Below are positions 9,023-18,525 of a stretch of 64,000 nucleotides of DNA, piece by piece. Numbering within the stretch: position 1 is the first letter of the stretch; each line of letters opens with the position of its first letter. This DNA is from Chlorobiota bacterium (GTDB taxonomy: Bacteria; Bacteroidota; Ignavibacteria; OLB7). The notes below the pieces were generated by a model. The model did not search any database, was not told the origin of the DNA, and worked only from the letters and a program-made list of their open reading frames with translations. The stretch is from the NCBI GenBank assembly GCA_028287785.1, contig JAQBOZ010000011.1:62001-126000 (forward strand), given 5' to 3'. A program made the position numbers and the translations under genes.

Positions 9023-9235
9023 CTCTGATACTCCTCTGGGAATGAACATGTATGAGATTCTGATAGGTATTTTCGGGAGGCATCGGGCTCCGTGTGGCAC
9101 CACACGATTGCGCGGCACTGGAGCGTGGCCGCTGCCATAATGATGCATTGGTCCCGCCTGCCGCCGAATCGTTTAATCGGACGGCAATATCGAGAAGAGA
9201 TAATTGTGTCGTAACACGTATTCGGTCAAAAAAAA

Positions 9236-9700
9236 TCAGCGGTCGGCGTACAGATCCTCGCAGATACGGGAAAGGAGCACCTGATCGGCCTCGGAGATCT
9301 TCCCGGCAAAATAGCCGTGCGCGTTGTGGAGTTCCGGCTGGATTCTGTCCAGGAGGAGGAGCCCCTTCTCCGTGATCCTGGTGATCGAGAGCCGCCTGTC
9401 CTCATCGGAGCGGTCGCGCACCACAAGCTCCTGCTGTTCCAGCCGATCGATCAACCGGGTAACGTCCGGCGCGCGTTCCAGCATGCGGTCGGCGATCTCG
9501 CTGCGGGAATATCCGTTCGGCTGGCCTCCGCGGAGGATGCGGAGCACATTGTACTGCGGATGGGTGATGCCGAACTCGGCCGCCATCTTTTCAAATCGCT
9601 CGCGGACATGACCCGCCGCCACGAGGAGGTTCAACAACGACTCGTGGAGCGGACTCTCGAACTTTGTCTGTCTGATGCGTTTTCTAAGTGCGTCACCCAT
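9236..9700 (-). CDS. MarR family transcriptional regulator
   Basis: Winged-helix dimeric regulator of 154 aa. Start set at ATG 9700 (MGDALRKRIRQ) because the ORF-track start at 9742 is a TTG with no support. The domain reads through HPQYNVLRILRGG, the recognition helix region SRSEIADRMLERAPDVTRLIDRLE, and the wing RDRSDEDRRLSITRITEKG, a close match to the MarR signature. Its YceI neighbour lies 213 bp downstream on the same strand, so a likely role is control of YceI and itself in response to a small ligand (inference). Confidence 0.92.
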   Translation of the reverse strand: MGDALRKRIRQTKFESPLHESLLNLLVAAGHVRERFEKMAAEFGITHPQYNVLRILRGGQPNGYSRSEIADRMLERAPDVTRLIDRLEQQELVVRDRSDEDRRLSITRITEKGLLLLDRIQPELHNAHGYFAGKISEADQVLLSRICEDLYADR

Positions 9701-9704
9701 AACG

Positions 9705-9742
9705 CGACAAATATACAACGAAATCGATGTTTGTTGCGACAA
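9705..9742. promoter_or_regulatory. Possible MarR operator upstream of marR
   Basis: Immediately upstream of the MarR start are ACAAATATACAA (9707-9718) and the imperfect palindrome TTGTTGCGACAA (9731-9742), with GCGACAA repeated. MarR proteins usually autoregulate through palindromes with TTG/CAA half-sites. Assigned from position and symmetry only. Confidence 0.3.
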
Positions 9743-9869
9743 CTATCTCAAAAAGATCAGCTTGATGCCGGCGACCGCGTGATCTGTTTGGAAAGATATC
9801 CCGGAGCGGGCTATTATCCCTCTTCATTTCCGGTTCCTCCCGCATCCATCAAGAGATCGATATCCTTCC

Positions 9870-10634
9870 ATGATCGCCGATATTCTTCGTCCGCTTGCTC
9901 GCGTTGTTGCCGCTGCCGTGGCCGCTGGGTGTATCGCCTGCGCGGGCACCGGACGCTCCGAGGTGACGCCGGTCCGGGATGCCCGGCAGGCCCTTCTGGT
10001 CACTACGGATGGCTGGAACGCCACCACCGGGGTGATGCGGCGTTTTATCCGCGAGAAGCCCGGTGGGGCCTGGCGGCAGGTTGGTGATTCCATGCCGGTG
10101 GTGGTTGGAAGGAACGGTCTGGCGTGGGGAAGGGGGATCAACCCGGCGCCCGGCGCAGGCCCACGGAAGCACGAGGGAGATGGTCGCGCCCCGGCCGGCA
10201 TCTTCCGGCTCCGTTCGGCATTCGGATACGCTCCACGGAGCGCCGCCGACGGCATACGGCTCCCCTATACCGAGCTTACCGCCTCGATCGAGTGCGTGGA
10301 TGATTCGGCATCGCGCAGCTACAATCGGATCACCGACGCGGGGAGCGTGGCGAAGGACTGGTCGAGCTCCGAGAAGATGGCGCGGGCCGGAGTCTTCTAT
10401 CGATGGGGGATCACGGTCGATCATAACACCGATCCGGCGGTTCCCGGCGGCGGGTCATGTATCTTCATCCATATCTGGGGCGGCCCGTCCGTGGCTACAT
10501 CGGGCTGTACGGCGCTGGACAGCGCGAACGTGGTTTCCCTCCTCGGCTGGCTCGATCCCACGCTTTCGCCGGTGCTGGTTCAGCTTCCGGCCGACGAGCT
10601 TCCAGCCCTGCGAACCGTATGGGATCTGCCGTAG
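9870..10634 (+). CDS. L,D-transpeptidase-like (YkuD-type) putative lipoprotein
   Basis: A 254-aa protein with a short hydrophobic N-terminus and a plausible lipobox (VAAGC), so probably exported and anchored. The C-terminal half carries the L,D-transpeptidase pattern: a histidine in IFIHIWGG, then SGCTALD, equivalent to the family's catalytic S/T-x-GC motif. It sits behind a region with EGDGRAPAGIFRL, typical of YkuD-related proteins (G.G.TP.G.F). Known YkuD enzymes cross-link peptidoglycan or attach lipoproteins; this secreted subfamily is poorly characterised. It is alone, followed by rnz 42 bases downstream. Confidence 0.75.
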   Translation: MIADILRPLARVVAAAVAAGCIACAGTGRSEVTPVRDARQALLVTTDGWNATTGVMRRFIREKPGGAWRQVGDSMPVVVGRNGLAWGRGINPAPGAGPRKHEGDGRAPAGIFRLRSAFGYAPRSAADGIRLPYTELTASIECVDDSASRSYNRITDAGSVAKDWSSSEKMARAGVFYRWGITVDHNTDPAVPGGGSCIFIHIWGGPSVATSGCTALDSANVVSLLGWLDPTLSPVLVQLPADELPALRTVWDLP

Positions 10635-10676
10635 CGGCGGTTCAACAGTCGAAGTAATTCAACAGCCCCCAGCACA

Positions 10677-11609
10677 GTGAACCTTACCTTCCTCGGCACA
10701 GGAGCCGGCGCCCCATCGCGCCATCGCAACGTTTCGAGCATGGCCCTCCGGCTCCCCGAGCGGGGCGATCTCTGGCTCTTCGACTGCGGCGAGGGGACGC
10801 AGCACCAGTTCATCAGGAGCGATCTGCGGATAAGCCGCGTCAGCAGGATCTTCATCACGCATCTTCATGGCGATCATCTCTTCGGCCTGATCGGCCTTCT
10901 CTCCACCTGTAGCCTTGCCGGCGACCCGAAACGGATCGACATTCATGGTCCCGAGGGGCTTGAGGAATATATCGAGGTCTCCCTTCGTCTCTCCGGGACC
11001 ACGCTCGGGTTTCCATATGCCGTGCATGAGGTTCGCGAGGGGATGATCGTGGAGGATGGCGGGTTTACGGTACGCTGCCGGCGTCTCCTGCACAGGATGG
11101 AGACATTCGGATACCGGGTGGATGAGCCAGAGCGCGCCGGCAGGTTCGATACCGCCGCCGCCGCCGCGCTCGGCATACCGCCGGGACCGATCTACGGGCA
11201 ACTGAAGCATGGGGAGAAGGTTGTGCTGGAGGATGGGCGGGAGATCGACGGCGCGGGCCTCTGCGGGCCGGTTGAACGCGGGCGCTCCGTGGTCTATGCT
11301 ACCGATACCATCTATACGCCGGAGGCGGTGGAGCTTGCGCGCGGGGCCGACCTGCTGATTCACGAGGCGACATTTTCGGAGGCGGATCGGGAGATCGCGG
11401 AGCTGAGCCTTCACTCAACCGCGGCGATGGCCGCGCGGGTGGCACGGGAGGCGGATGTGGGGCGTCTGCTCCTGACCCACATCAGCGTTCGTTATCCGGG
11501 GACGAACGGCGGAGGGACAAACCCACTGCTCGATGAGGCTCGCGCGATATTTCCCGCAACCGACATGGCCGCCGATTTCATGAACGTCGAGCTTCCCCGG
11601 CACGCTTGA
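10677..11609 (+). CDS. rnz: Ribonuclease Z
   Basis: Metallo-beta-lactamase-fold endonuclease that trims the 3' end of tRNA precursors. The start is GTG 10677 (VNLTFLGTGAG). Zinc ligands are visible in THLHGDHLFG (residues ~63-72), LLHRME, YATDT and the C-terminal LLLTHIS. The exosite arm is represented by the ~150-175 segment. Length 310 aa is standard for the short bacterial form. The tRNA in this window lacks an encoded CCA, consistent with a need for 3' processing. Confidence 0.94.
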   Translation: MNLTFLGTGAGAPSRHRNVSSMALRLPERGDLWLFDCGEGTQHQFIRSDLRISRVSRIFITHLHGDHLFGLIGLLSTCSLAGDPKRIDIHGPEGLEEYIEVSLRLSGTTLGFPYAVHEVREGMIVEDGGFTVRCRRLLHRMETFGYRVDEPERAGRFDTAAAAALGIPPGPIYGQLKHGEKVVLEDGREIDGAGLCGPVERGRSVVYATDTIYTPEAVELARGADLLIHEATFSEADREIAELSLHSTAAMAARVAREADVGRLLLTHISVRYPGTNGGGTNPLLDEARAIFPATDMAADFMNVELPRHA

Positions 11610-11621
11610 GGATGCACTGTC

Positions 11622-12290
11622 ATGAACTATCTGATCTGGGATTTCGATGGGACGCTCGGCTATCGCTCCGGCATGTGGAGCGGCACGCTGCTCGATATAC
11701 TGGAGAGCCGGATGCCGGGGCACGGCCGTACCATCGACGATATCAGGCCGCATCTGCGGAGCGGATTTCCGTGGCACAATCATCACCTGATCAATCCTCC
11801 AGACCGTCCCGCCGATGAATGGTGGGGTGGCTGCCACGCTCTGTTCACAAAGGCATTTCTCGCGCTTGGCGTGCCGCCGGCGGAGGCTCCGCGCCTGGCC
11901 GGGCTTGTCCGCCACGCCTACACCGACGTTACGCGATGGCGTCTGTATGATGACACGCTTTCCATCCTCGATGCGCTCTCCGCGCTCGGCTGGCGCCATA
12001 TCCTCCTCTCCAATCACGTTCCCGAACTGCCGCTGATTCTTCATCATCTCGGGCTGGAGCCGCGGTTTCTCAGCGTCTTTAATTCCGCGACCACCGGCTG
12101 TGAGAAGCCACATCCTTCCGCATTTCGCGGCGTGCTGGATGTGATGGAGCCGGGGGCGAACGTCTGGATGATCGGCGACAGCATGGTTGCCGATATCCGG
12201 GGCGCGGAGGCGGCCGGCATTCCCGCGATTCTCGTTCGAGGGGAGGACAAAGGAGGGGTTATCGCGATCGTGGAAGGATCGCGCCGCTGA
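11622..12290 (+). CDS. HAD-superfamily hydrolase
   Basis: Phosphatase of the phosphoglycolate-phosphatase-like HAD group. All four motifs are present: WDFDGTLG (motif I, residues ~6-13), ILLSNHVPE (motif II), CEKPHPSAFR (motif III lysine) and MIGDSMVADIRGAEAAGIPAILV (motif IV). A helical cap lies between motifs I and II. The substrate cannot be read from sequence. It begins 12 bases after rnz and is followed closely by the SRPBCC gene, so the three may be one transcript. Confidence 0.87.
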   Translation: MNYLIWDFDGTLGYRSGMWSGTLLDILESRMPGHGRTIDDIRPHLRSGFPWHNHHLINPPDRPADEWWGGCHALFTKAFLALGVPPAEAPRLAGLVRHAYTDVTRWRLYDDTLSILDALSALGWRHILLSNHVPELPLILHHLGLEPRFLSVFNSATTGCEKPHPSAFRGVLDVMEPGANVWMIGDSMVADIRGAEAAGIPAILVRGEDKGGVIAIVEGSRR

Positions 12291-12326
12291 TGCCCACACT
12301 CCCCGATCATCATATTGCGTCCTCCG

Positions 12327-12803
12327 ATGCCGATCATTACACTGACAACGCATATCTCCGCGCCGATCGAGCGCGTGTTCGATCTTTCTCTCAGCGTCGA
12401 TCTCCACGTTGCCTCGATGGGGCATACCGGCGAGTCGGCGATCGGCGAAATCACCACGGGGCTTTTGAAGCTGGGCGATGCCGTTACGTGGCGGGCACGC
12501 CATCTGGGCGTGCGGCAGCATCTCACATCGAAAATCACGGCGTTCGATCGCCCGATATATTTCCGTGATTCGATGGTGCGCGGGGCATTCCGCCGGTTCG
12601 ATCACGATCATTATTTCGAGCACTCCGATGCCGGGACGATTATGCGGGATCATTTCGACTACACATCTCCTCTTGGCCTGCTCGGTCATATGGCCGACGC
12701 GCTTTTTTTGAGACGCTATCTCACAAACCTCCTCATCGAACGGAACAGAACGATTCGGGAGATCGCGGAGACCGGGCGGTGGCGGCAATTCCTCCACGAA
12801 TGA
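12327..12803 (+). CDS. SRPBCC-family (START-like) protein
   Basis: A 158-aa ligand-binding fold protein. ATG 12327 was preferred to TTG 12315. The N-terminal strand ITLTTHISAPIERVFDLSLSVDLH and the later FDRPIYFRDSMVRGAFRRFDHDHYFE, then GTIMRDHFDYTSPLG, match the SRPBCC cell-division-inhibitor-like subgroup. The last helix (LTNLLIERNRTIREIAE) closes the pocket. No catalytic role is evident; such proteins bind hydrophobic ligands. It follows the HAD gene by 36 bases. Confidence 0.75.
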   Translation: MPIITLTTHISAPIERVFDLSLSVDLHVASMGHTGESAIGEITTGLLKLGDAVTWRARHLGVRQHLTSKITAFDRPIYFRDSMVRGAFRRFDHDHYFEHSDAGTIMRDHFDYTSPLGLLGHMADALFLRRYLTNLLIERNRTIREIAETGRWRQFLHE

Positions 12804-12882
12804 TTTCGCTGTTCCATCAGCGCGGATGAGCTGCCGTGCCGGGTTCTTTATCTATATCATTTGTTCTATTTGCGATTAATCG

Positions 12883-13989
12883 ATGAATTTCAAGAGGATT
12901 CTATTTCTATCCGGTATCTCCGGAATAATTCTGAACCTTGGCCTGGCGGGATGCGGTGGCCGTCGCGATACGCCGATCACGCGGGATACGATGCGCGATG
13001 AAGTGCTGATGTACCTGGCGCAACCGACGTTCGGTGGTCGTGAGCTGGAGAAGCAGGTTCTTGGAAACGCGCATTTCGAGCTGATCGATCTGGACAGCAT
13101 GCAGGTCTACATTTCGATTCCCGACAGCCTTGCCGTTGATGGAAAACGCGAGAAGGCCATCGCCGGGTTCGCGCTCGATCCGAAACGGATTGTCCAGGCA
13201 AAAGAGGAGGGAGGGCTTCTGAAAATCGGAGAGACCAGTTGGGTGCATGGCGGAAAACGGGGAATGATATTCCGCTGTCCGGTCGATAATATTCGGATCG
13301 ATACCGCCGCGATGCTCTCATTTCCGTTCGAACGCGGAACCTATCGGGTTTCCGTGGCTGAGCTTGCGGCGCTCGGCGGAAATAAGAATATCTACGGCGG
13401 ACATCTCGATGCCTACATGGATAATGCCGAACATGGAAGGCCGGTGGTGATCGCAAATCATGGAGCGTTTGTCGCGACGCCGGCGGAGCCGTCGATGAAG
13501 CGGTTTGTGGCGGAGGTGACGAAGGGAATCGGGCCGGGCGATCCGCTTATGCGCGAGGACAGGATTCAGGCACTTCTCAATGTTGTCACCAACGAGATCG
13601 CGTATGATGACGTGGAAGCATCCAATGACTACGAAACATTGAAGCGGCCGAATGAAGTGCTGATGAGCCGTACGTCCGATTGCAGCAACAAGACGATTTT
13701 ATTCGCCTCGCTGATGGAACAACTCGGCGAGGATTATCTGCTCGTCTACTGGGAACACCATATCTCCGTCGCGGTGCTGAAGGGGAAATTCCCGGAGGGG
13801 AATGGGGATGCGTTTCAATGGGATGATAAATCGTGGGTTGTCGCCGAAACCACGGCGAAGGATTTTCGAATCGGCCAGGATCGGCTGACGAAGGATTTCA
13901 CATTCGACAGGATTTATTACGTGCAGCGGCCGAGCGTTCCGGATCAGATCATCAACCCGCACACCGGAAAGGTGCTGGTGTTCAGGTGA
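12883..13989 (+). CDS. Lipoprotein with transglutaminase-like cysteine protease domain
   Basis: 368 aa with a lipoprotein signal (ILNLGLAGC, lipobox LAGC near residue ~24). The C-terminal ~150 residues look like a transglutaminase-like domain: nucleophile Cys in RTSDCSNKTILFASL, His in EHHISVAV, and a downstream acidic residue in VVAETTAKDF. The N-terminal part (~40-200) is beta-rich and unassigned. Such exported proteins often process or bind cell-surface polypeptides; the substrate is unknown. It stops 22 bases from the convergent ppx. Confidence 0.7.
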   Translation: MNFKRILFLSGISGIILNLGLAGCGGRRDTPITRDTMRDEVLMYLAQPTFGGRELEKQVLGNAHFELIDLDSMQVYISIPDSLAVDGKREKAIAGFALDPKRIVQAKEEGGLLKIGETSWVHGGKRGMIFRCPVDNIRIDTAAMLSFPFERGTYRVSVAELAALGGNKNIYGGHLDAYMDNAEHGRPVVIANHGAFVATPAEPSMKRFVAEVTKGIGPGDPLMREDRIQALLNVVTNEIAYDDVEASNDYETLKRPNEVLMSRTSDCSNKTILFASLMEQLGEDYLLVYWEHHISVAVLKGKFPEGNGDAFQWDDKSWVVAETTAKDFRIGQDRLTKDFTFDRIYYVQRPSVPDQIINPHTGKVLVFR

Positions 13990-14010
13990 TTTTACTATGC
14001 ATCGATTCCA

Positions 14011-14934
14011 TTATTCTCGTCCGGCCGATCCGATTTCCCGCAATGCCACGCCGTAGCGGACGCCGCGCGTGCTTACGGTGATGGCCGGGAGATCGTAGTG
14101 ACGCATGAATTCCTCCAGGATAATCCCGCCTCCCGGAAGGAGATCGGCCCTGTCGGGGTGAACGCCGGGAATTGAAGCTATCCGCTCCACCGGCATCGCA
14201 AGCAGCTCGGCGACGATGCGTGATACCTCCGCGATGGGAAGCCGGAGCCCGTTGAGCTCCTCCGCGTCGAACCGGCGCATGCCGGTGAGGATTGCCCCGA
14301 ATGTGGTGACTGTTCCGGCGACCCCAACCACGTCGATATCGGCAGGAAGCTCGAACGCGCGGCCGATCGCCCGGCGTGCCATCTCCCGCGCGGATCTGAC
14401 GGCATCGGCGGATGGCGGAAGCGTTGAAAGGAACCGTTCGCTGATGCGGACCGCGCCGATATCCAGGCTTATCGCGTCCTTCAGTCGCCCATCCACACCG
14501 GCGGCTATCTCCGTGCTCCCGCCGCCGATATCGATCACCGCGTGGGCCGAGCCCACCATGTCGAGCTTGAACAGGGCTCCGCGATAGGTCAGCTCCGCCT
14601 CTTCGCTTCCGCTCAACAGCGTGATCTCGATCCCGGTCCGTTCCCGCATCGCCCTGATAAAATCCTCCCGATTATTCGCATCCCGAAGCGCGCTGGTCCC
14701 GAACGCAACGATCCGCTCGGCTCCCAGCCGCTCGGCGACCGCCCGATATCGGCTCAGATATCCCGCAACGCGATCGAACGTTTCCGGAAGAATCCTTCGC
14801 GTTGCGTCCACCCCCTTGCCAAGCCGCGCAATTTCATGCTCGTCTCCCAGAATGGTTATGCCACCGCCGGCATCCACGGCAAGCGTCGCCATCAATATCG
14901 TGTTGGTGCCGATGTCGATAACCGAGAATATCAT
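14011..14934 (-). CDS. ppx: Ppx/GppA family exopolyphosphatase
   Basis: An ASKHA-fold phosphatase acting on polyphosphate or pppGpp. Seen: VIDIGTNTILMAT (phosphate loop 1, residues ~5-17), FGTSALRDANNREDF, VIDIGGGSTEIA (phosphate loop 2), VAGTVTTFGAI and RADLLPGGGIILEEF. At 307 aa it is the short single-module form without the C-terminal HD domain, as in actinobacterial and Aquifex-type enzymes. It is last in a minus-strand group after DUF218 and prmA. Polyphosphatase versus pppGpp phosphatase cannot be decided. Confidence 0.88.
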   Translation of the reverse strand: MIFSVIDIGTNTILMATLAVDAGGGITILGDEHEIARLGKGVDATRRILPETFDRVAGYLSRYRAVAERLGAERIVAFGTSALRDANNREDFIRAMRERTGIEITLLSGSEEAELTYRGALFKLDMVGSAHAVIDIGGGSTEIAAGVDGRLKDAISLDIGAVRISERFLSTLPPSADAVRSAREMARRAIGRAFELPADIDVVGVAGTVTTFGAILTGMRRFDAEELNGLRLPIAEVSRIVAELLAMPVERIASIPGVHPDRADLLPGGGIILEEFMRHYDLPAITVSTRGVRYGVALREIGSAGRE

Positions 14935-15045
14935 TTCCAGTCCGGGTACTTGATGTGATTCAACAGGCTGTCATTGATTATTCCGGATAATGCGCGGAAA
15001 ATGATTTCCGGATTGGACAAATAATTCGAATATCGTTTCCCCGTT

Positions 15046-15888
15046 TCAGCCCCGCTGGAATTTCGTGGCGATCCACTCATTCTCCCGCTCCTCGGCAACC
15101 GGCTTCAGGCCATGTTCCGCGACGGCTTCCACCAGGCTGTCGTAGTCGGCGTAGAGGACGCCGGAGGTGAGGATGCAGGCTTCGCTGCCGGCGTGCAATC
15201 GCTTCACCATTTCCGGCAGCAATTCGATGATGATATTACGATGGATATTCGCCAGGATGATATCGAAATCATCTTCCCGCACGGCATCCAGCTCGCCGAG
15301 CGTCAGGAGGATTTCAGGGGCATCATTCATCGCGATATTCTCCCGCGAGTTCTCCACCGCCCACTCGTTGTTGTCGATTGCCACCACATGCCCGGCGCCA
15401 TACTTCGCCGCGATGATCGCGAGCACGCCCGTTCCGGTCCCGATATCGAGAACACGCTTGCCGCGAAAATCGATCCCCGGCATCAGCCGCGCAATCAACC
15501 TGGTCGATTCATGATGTCCCGTTCCGAACGACATCTTGGGATCGATCGTGACGATAAGGTCATCCGGCCCCTCCGGCTCCACCGGGTTCCAGCTCTGCGT
15601 GATCACCAGCCGGTCGGTCAGGCGAACCGGCTGAAGCGATTGCTCGAACTCGGCGTTCCAGTTCTGCTCCTCCACGGTTCCCCGCTCCACGCGCAACTCC
15701 GCCCCTTCCGGCATCCACGACCTGAGCGTTTCGATCATTGTTTCGTCGTACGCCCCCTCATCGAAATAGAGCGTTATGCTGGCGTCGTTATCCACGATGC
15801 CGGTGATGGGAAGCGTGCTGGCGACGGCGGTCAGAATATCGAGCGCGTCGCGGTGGGCGTGGCAGGTCAGTGCTTCGTATTGTTTCAT
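15046..15888 (-). CDS. prmA: Ribosomal protein L11 methyltransferase
   Basis: Trimethylates ribosomal protein L11. An N-terminal substrate-recognition ferredoxin-like domain (~1-95) is followed by a class I SAM domain: FGTGHHESTRL, VLDIGTGTGVLAIIAAKYGA (motif I), VVAIDNNEWAVENSREN, and the post-motif DIILANIHRNII characteristic of PrmA. Length (280 aa) fits the family. It lies between DUF218 and ppx on the same strand with a 75-bp gap upstream. Confidence 0.93.
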   Translation of the reverse strand: MKQYEALTCHAHRDALDILTAVASTLPITGIVDNDASITLYFDEGAYDETMIETLRSWMPEGAELRVERGTVEEQNWNAEFEQSLQPVRLTDRLVITQSWNPVEPEGPDDLIVTIDPKMSFGTGHHESTRLIARLMPGIDFRGKRVLDIGTGTGVLAIIAAKYGAGHVVAIDNNEWAVENSRENIAMNDAPEILLTLGELDAVREDDFDIILANIHRNIIIELLPEMVKRLHAGSEACILTSGVLYADYDSLVEAVAEHGLKPVAEERENEWIATKFQRG

Positions 15889-15963
15889 GCTGCTGAATGC
15901 GTGTAAGGGAATGGGCTCATCGAACAGGTCGGTTCGATGCGGCGCGGGGAGCGCATTGCGTCA

Positions 15964-17052
15964 TCAGATTTCCGCTGCGGCGGCATCGCGCGTCCGCCAG
16001 AAGGGGCGAAGATAATATCCCCAGAGCCCCAGCACCTCACGACCGATGTAGATCGGGATGGCGAGGAGCGTTTGACTTTCATGTGCCGGCACCGTGAACA
16101 CCTTCCACCGTTCCTGCTGATAGGTCATCTTGATGCGGGGGAGGTGATAGGAGTTGCTGACCGCCATGACGCGCCGCGCGCCGATCCGGCGGAGTATCGG
16201 GATGGTGTTGTCGATCGTCGCCTGGGTGTTGACGCCCCTGGGATCGAGGATGATGGCGCTGTCCGGGACGCCCAGGCTCACCGCCAGCCGCCGCATCGAT
16301 TCCGGCTCGCTGATGGCGCCGTCACCATCGCCGCCGGAGAATATCAGCACGGGCGCCAGATGCTGCCGATAGAGCTCGCACGCGGTCCTGACGCGGTCGG
16401 CAAGGGGGATGGAGGGGCGCCCATCGGCATATGCCCTGGCGCCGAGCACCACGACGGCATCGGCGGGGCGACGGTAATCGGTGCGGCCGAAGCAGAGGAT
16501 CTGCATCAACGGAAATGCGATCAGGGAGACGAAGACGGTGGCGGCAATCGGCAGCACCTGCGCGGTCGCCGCGTCCGCGATCCTGCCGATGATGGCTGCC
16601 ACGATGGCGCCGAGCATGGCGGTCATGAAGAGGGAGAAGGGAATCGGAAACGCCGACGGGAGATCGCCCCGTGCAAGGAGGATATAGAAGCCCACCGTGT
16701 TGCCGAGCGTGATGATGCCGGTGATGCCCGCAACCCCGATGGTGGTCCAGCGGCGCCACGGCCGCATCCGGGGACGGAGAGCGCAGGAGATCAGCGCGAC
16801 GGAGAGAATCGCAAGGAGGATCAGCCCGAGCTGCCAGGGGATCGGATGCAGATCGATCCACCATGTGTTGCCGTCGAAGTTCGTTACCAGACTCCCAACG
16901 ATGTTCAGCAGCGTGAAGGCTCCGAGAAACAGGGCAAGCCCACGGATGATGCCGCCGGTCGCCCGCAGGCGCATGCCCGATACGGAACCGGGGAGATCGT
17001 GATTCCGGGGGGAAAAAAGCGCGGGCGCCGAGGCGCGAGTGAATCCATTCAT
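15964..17052 (-). CDS. Polytopic membrane protein with DUF218 (SanA/ElyC/YdcF) domain
   Basis: The N-terminal half has about five membrane segments (e.g. GLALFLGAFTLLNIVGSLV, LGLILLAILSVALISCAL, SLFMTAMLGAIVAAIIG). Residues ~195-345 form the DUF218 domain: ADAVVVLGARAYADG, PVLIFSGGDGDG, ILDPRGVNTQATIDNT and VMAVSNSYHLPRIKM, the classic G-N-H triad of the family. SanA/ElyC relatives act in envelope peptidoglycan or undecaprenyl-lipid homeostasis. The annotated ATG has a weak ribosome binding site; an internal ATG at 16974 is an alternative start. Upstream is the 390-bp divergent region shared with the YtxH gene. Confidence 0.82.
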   Translation of the reverse strand: MNGFTRASAPALFSPRNHDLPGSVSGMRLRATGGIIRGLALFLGAFTLLNIVGSLVTNFDGNTWWIDLHPIPWQLGLILLAILSVALISCALRPRMRPWRRWTTIGVAGITGIITLGNTVGFYILLARGDLPSAFPIPFSLFMTAMLGAIVAAIIGRIADAATAQVLPIAATVFVSLIAFPLMQILCFGRTDYRRPADAVVVLGARAYADGRPSIPLADRVRTACELYRQHLAPVLIFSGGDGDGAISEPESMRRLAVSLGVPDSAIILDPRGVNTQATIDNTIPILRRIGARRVMAVSNSYHLPRIKMTYQQERWKVFTVPAHESQTLLAIPIYIGREVLGLWGYYLRPFWRTRDAAAAEI

Positions 17053-17441
17053 GATATGATGCGATAGAGCAGCCTGGTAAACAGCGTCATCTGCGGCGTT
17101 GGCCTTCGCGTCTGGCCGCCCTGCATCCGATCGTTGTTGAACAGGCTGGGGATCTGAAGTACTTCAATAACCCGACAGGTTCATCGGTCGCAGGCTGTTG
17201 ACACGCATCTCTCACCGAAAGTTACCGATTGTGCCCGGCCCGGCATCGCCCGGCGGGCCATGTATCGCAGGGAGCGCGGGGAAGATACGCCGGGGAGGGT
17301 GGGGCGAGCTCGTGTATTTACCTCTTGGGATATTTCCATGAGAATGCGACCTTTTCCTTTGGCATCGTTATTGCCGTTCGCTAAAGAAAATGTGCGATAG
17401 CACCGTTGCGGTAATACATCAAATTTCAGTGGAGAAGAACC
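17053..17441. other. Divergent intergenic region between the DUF218 and YtxH genes
   Basis: About 390 bp that must contain promoters for both neighbours. I see one short GC hairpin (GGCCCG...CGGGCC near 17240-17262) and a GGAGAAG ribosome binding site before the YtxH start, but no convincing ORF, RNA motif or consensus promoter. Confidence 0.5.
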
Positions 17442-17873
17442 ATGGCACAGTATGAATCAGGGGAAACCAGTGGGCTCAGCAAGGGCCTTCTGATCGGTCT
17501 GCTTACGGGCGGAGCGGTTGGTGCGGCGCTTGCTCTGCTGTTCGCGCCAAAGGCGGGACGGGAGCTTCGCTCCGATATCTCCGATATGACGAACGATTAC
17601 ATCGACAAGGCCGGTGATATCCTGAACAATGCCAGCGAGCGTTCCAAGGAGATCATCAACGAGGGACGGACCCGTGCCGAGAGCATCATCGATGATGCCC
17701 GTGAGAAGGCCTCCACGCTTCTCACCGACGCAGAACGGATCGTCACCGACGCCCGTGCCAAGGCCACTTCCAGCGGCGGCAAAGTGGTATCGGATGTGAA
17801 GGACGGCGCCGGTCGTCTCGCCGATGCCGCCAAGGCCGGCACCGAGGCCTTCAAGGAAGAGCTTCGCGCCTGA
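17442..17873 (+). CDS. YtxH domain-containing protein
   Basis: A 143-aa protein with a glycine-rich membrane segment (LLIGLLTGGAVGAALALLFAPKAG, residues ~15-39), the YtxH hallmark ending in FAPKSG/KAGRELR. About 95 residues of charged amphipathic helix follow, resembling apolipoprotein/LEA-like repeats (AREKASTLLTDAERIVTDARAKA). YtxH proteins are linked to general stress; the mechanism is unknown. GGAGAAG lies seven bases upstream. The DUF948 gene that follows is a recurring neighbour. Confidence 0.82.
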   Translation: MAQYESGETSGLSKGLLIGLLTGGAVGAALALLFAPKAGRELRSDISDMTNDYIDKAGDILNNASERSKEIINEGRTRAESIIDDAREKASTLLTDAERIVTDARAKATSSGGKVVSDVKDGAGRLADAAKAGTEAFKEELRA

Positions 17874-18006
17874 CCCCCGGCCCCTTATCGAACAACTTCC
17901 GATCATGACAGCCGGATCGCGCGCCCATTGCGTGCGCGTGATCCGGCAATCGGATCAACATCATGGTGGGCCACCGTGGCGCACTGCCGTCAGCATATCG
18001 ATCCTT

Positions 18007-18525
18007 ATGGAAATATTACTCTACATCGCCGGGGCGATCGCGCTTCTCGCACTTGCCGGGCTCTTCGTCTTTCTCATCTTCTTCCTGAACGGCACCAAGG
18101 GGCTCCTCAACGGCGTGACCGTGGCGCTCAAGGATCTGGTGGGTGAGATCACCGCGCTCCGCGGAAGCCTGCAGGGGACAATCGGAAAGCTGAATGATTC
18201 CGTGGGGCGCATCAACGCCCAGCTCGACCAGGTGGAGGGGATTATCGGCAGCGTGCGGGAGATGACCAACGATGTGGCCCGCCTGACCAGCGATGCCACC
18301 GATGTGGTCCACGATGCGAAAAATATCGTGGTGAGCGTTATCGGCTTCGTGGATAATGTGCAGGCGCAGGTTCAGAAGCCGATCACCGAGGTGGCGACGA
18401 TCTTCTCGGCGCTTGGCGCCGGCATCAGGAAGTTTCGTCGGAAGCTCGGCGGTCACGAGCCGCAGACGGCCCACACGCTGGAGCAGAGCGTCAGCGGCGA
18501 ACGGCATGTAACCTCCGGGATCTGA
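18007..18525 (+). CDS. DUF948 domain membrane protein
   Basis: 172 aa with one N-terminal transmembrane helix (ILLYIAGAIALLALAGLFVFLIFFL). A long helical segment follows with the DUF948 heptad pattern (LVGEITALRGSLQGTIGKLNDSVGRI, then VEGIIGSVREMTNDVARLT). Start set at ATG 18007; the upstream part of the ORF-track frame overlaps the YtxH gene and has no protein-like character. It probably partners with YtxH in the envelope stress layer (inference from context). Confidence 0.78.
   Translation: MEILLYIAGAIALLALAGLFVFLIFFLNGTKGLLNGVTVALKDLVGEITALRGSLQGTIGKLNDSVGRINAQLDQVEGIIGSVREMTNDVARLTSDATDVVHDAKNIVVSVIGFVDNVQAQVQKPITEVATIFSALGAGIRKFRRKLGGHEPQTAHTLEQSVSGERHVTSGI

Noticed and set aside
15937-17067. 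376-aa plus ORF opposite the DUF218 gene
   Set aside because: His/Asp/Arg-rich antisense filler without motif.
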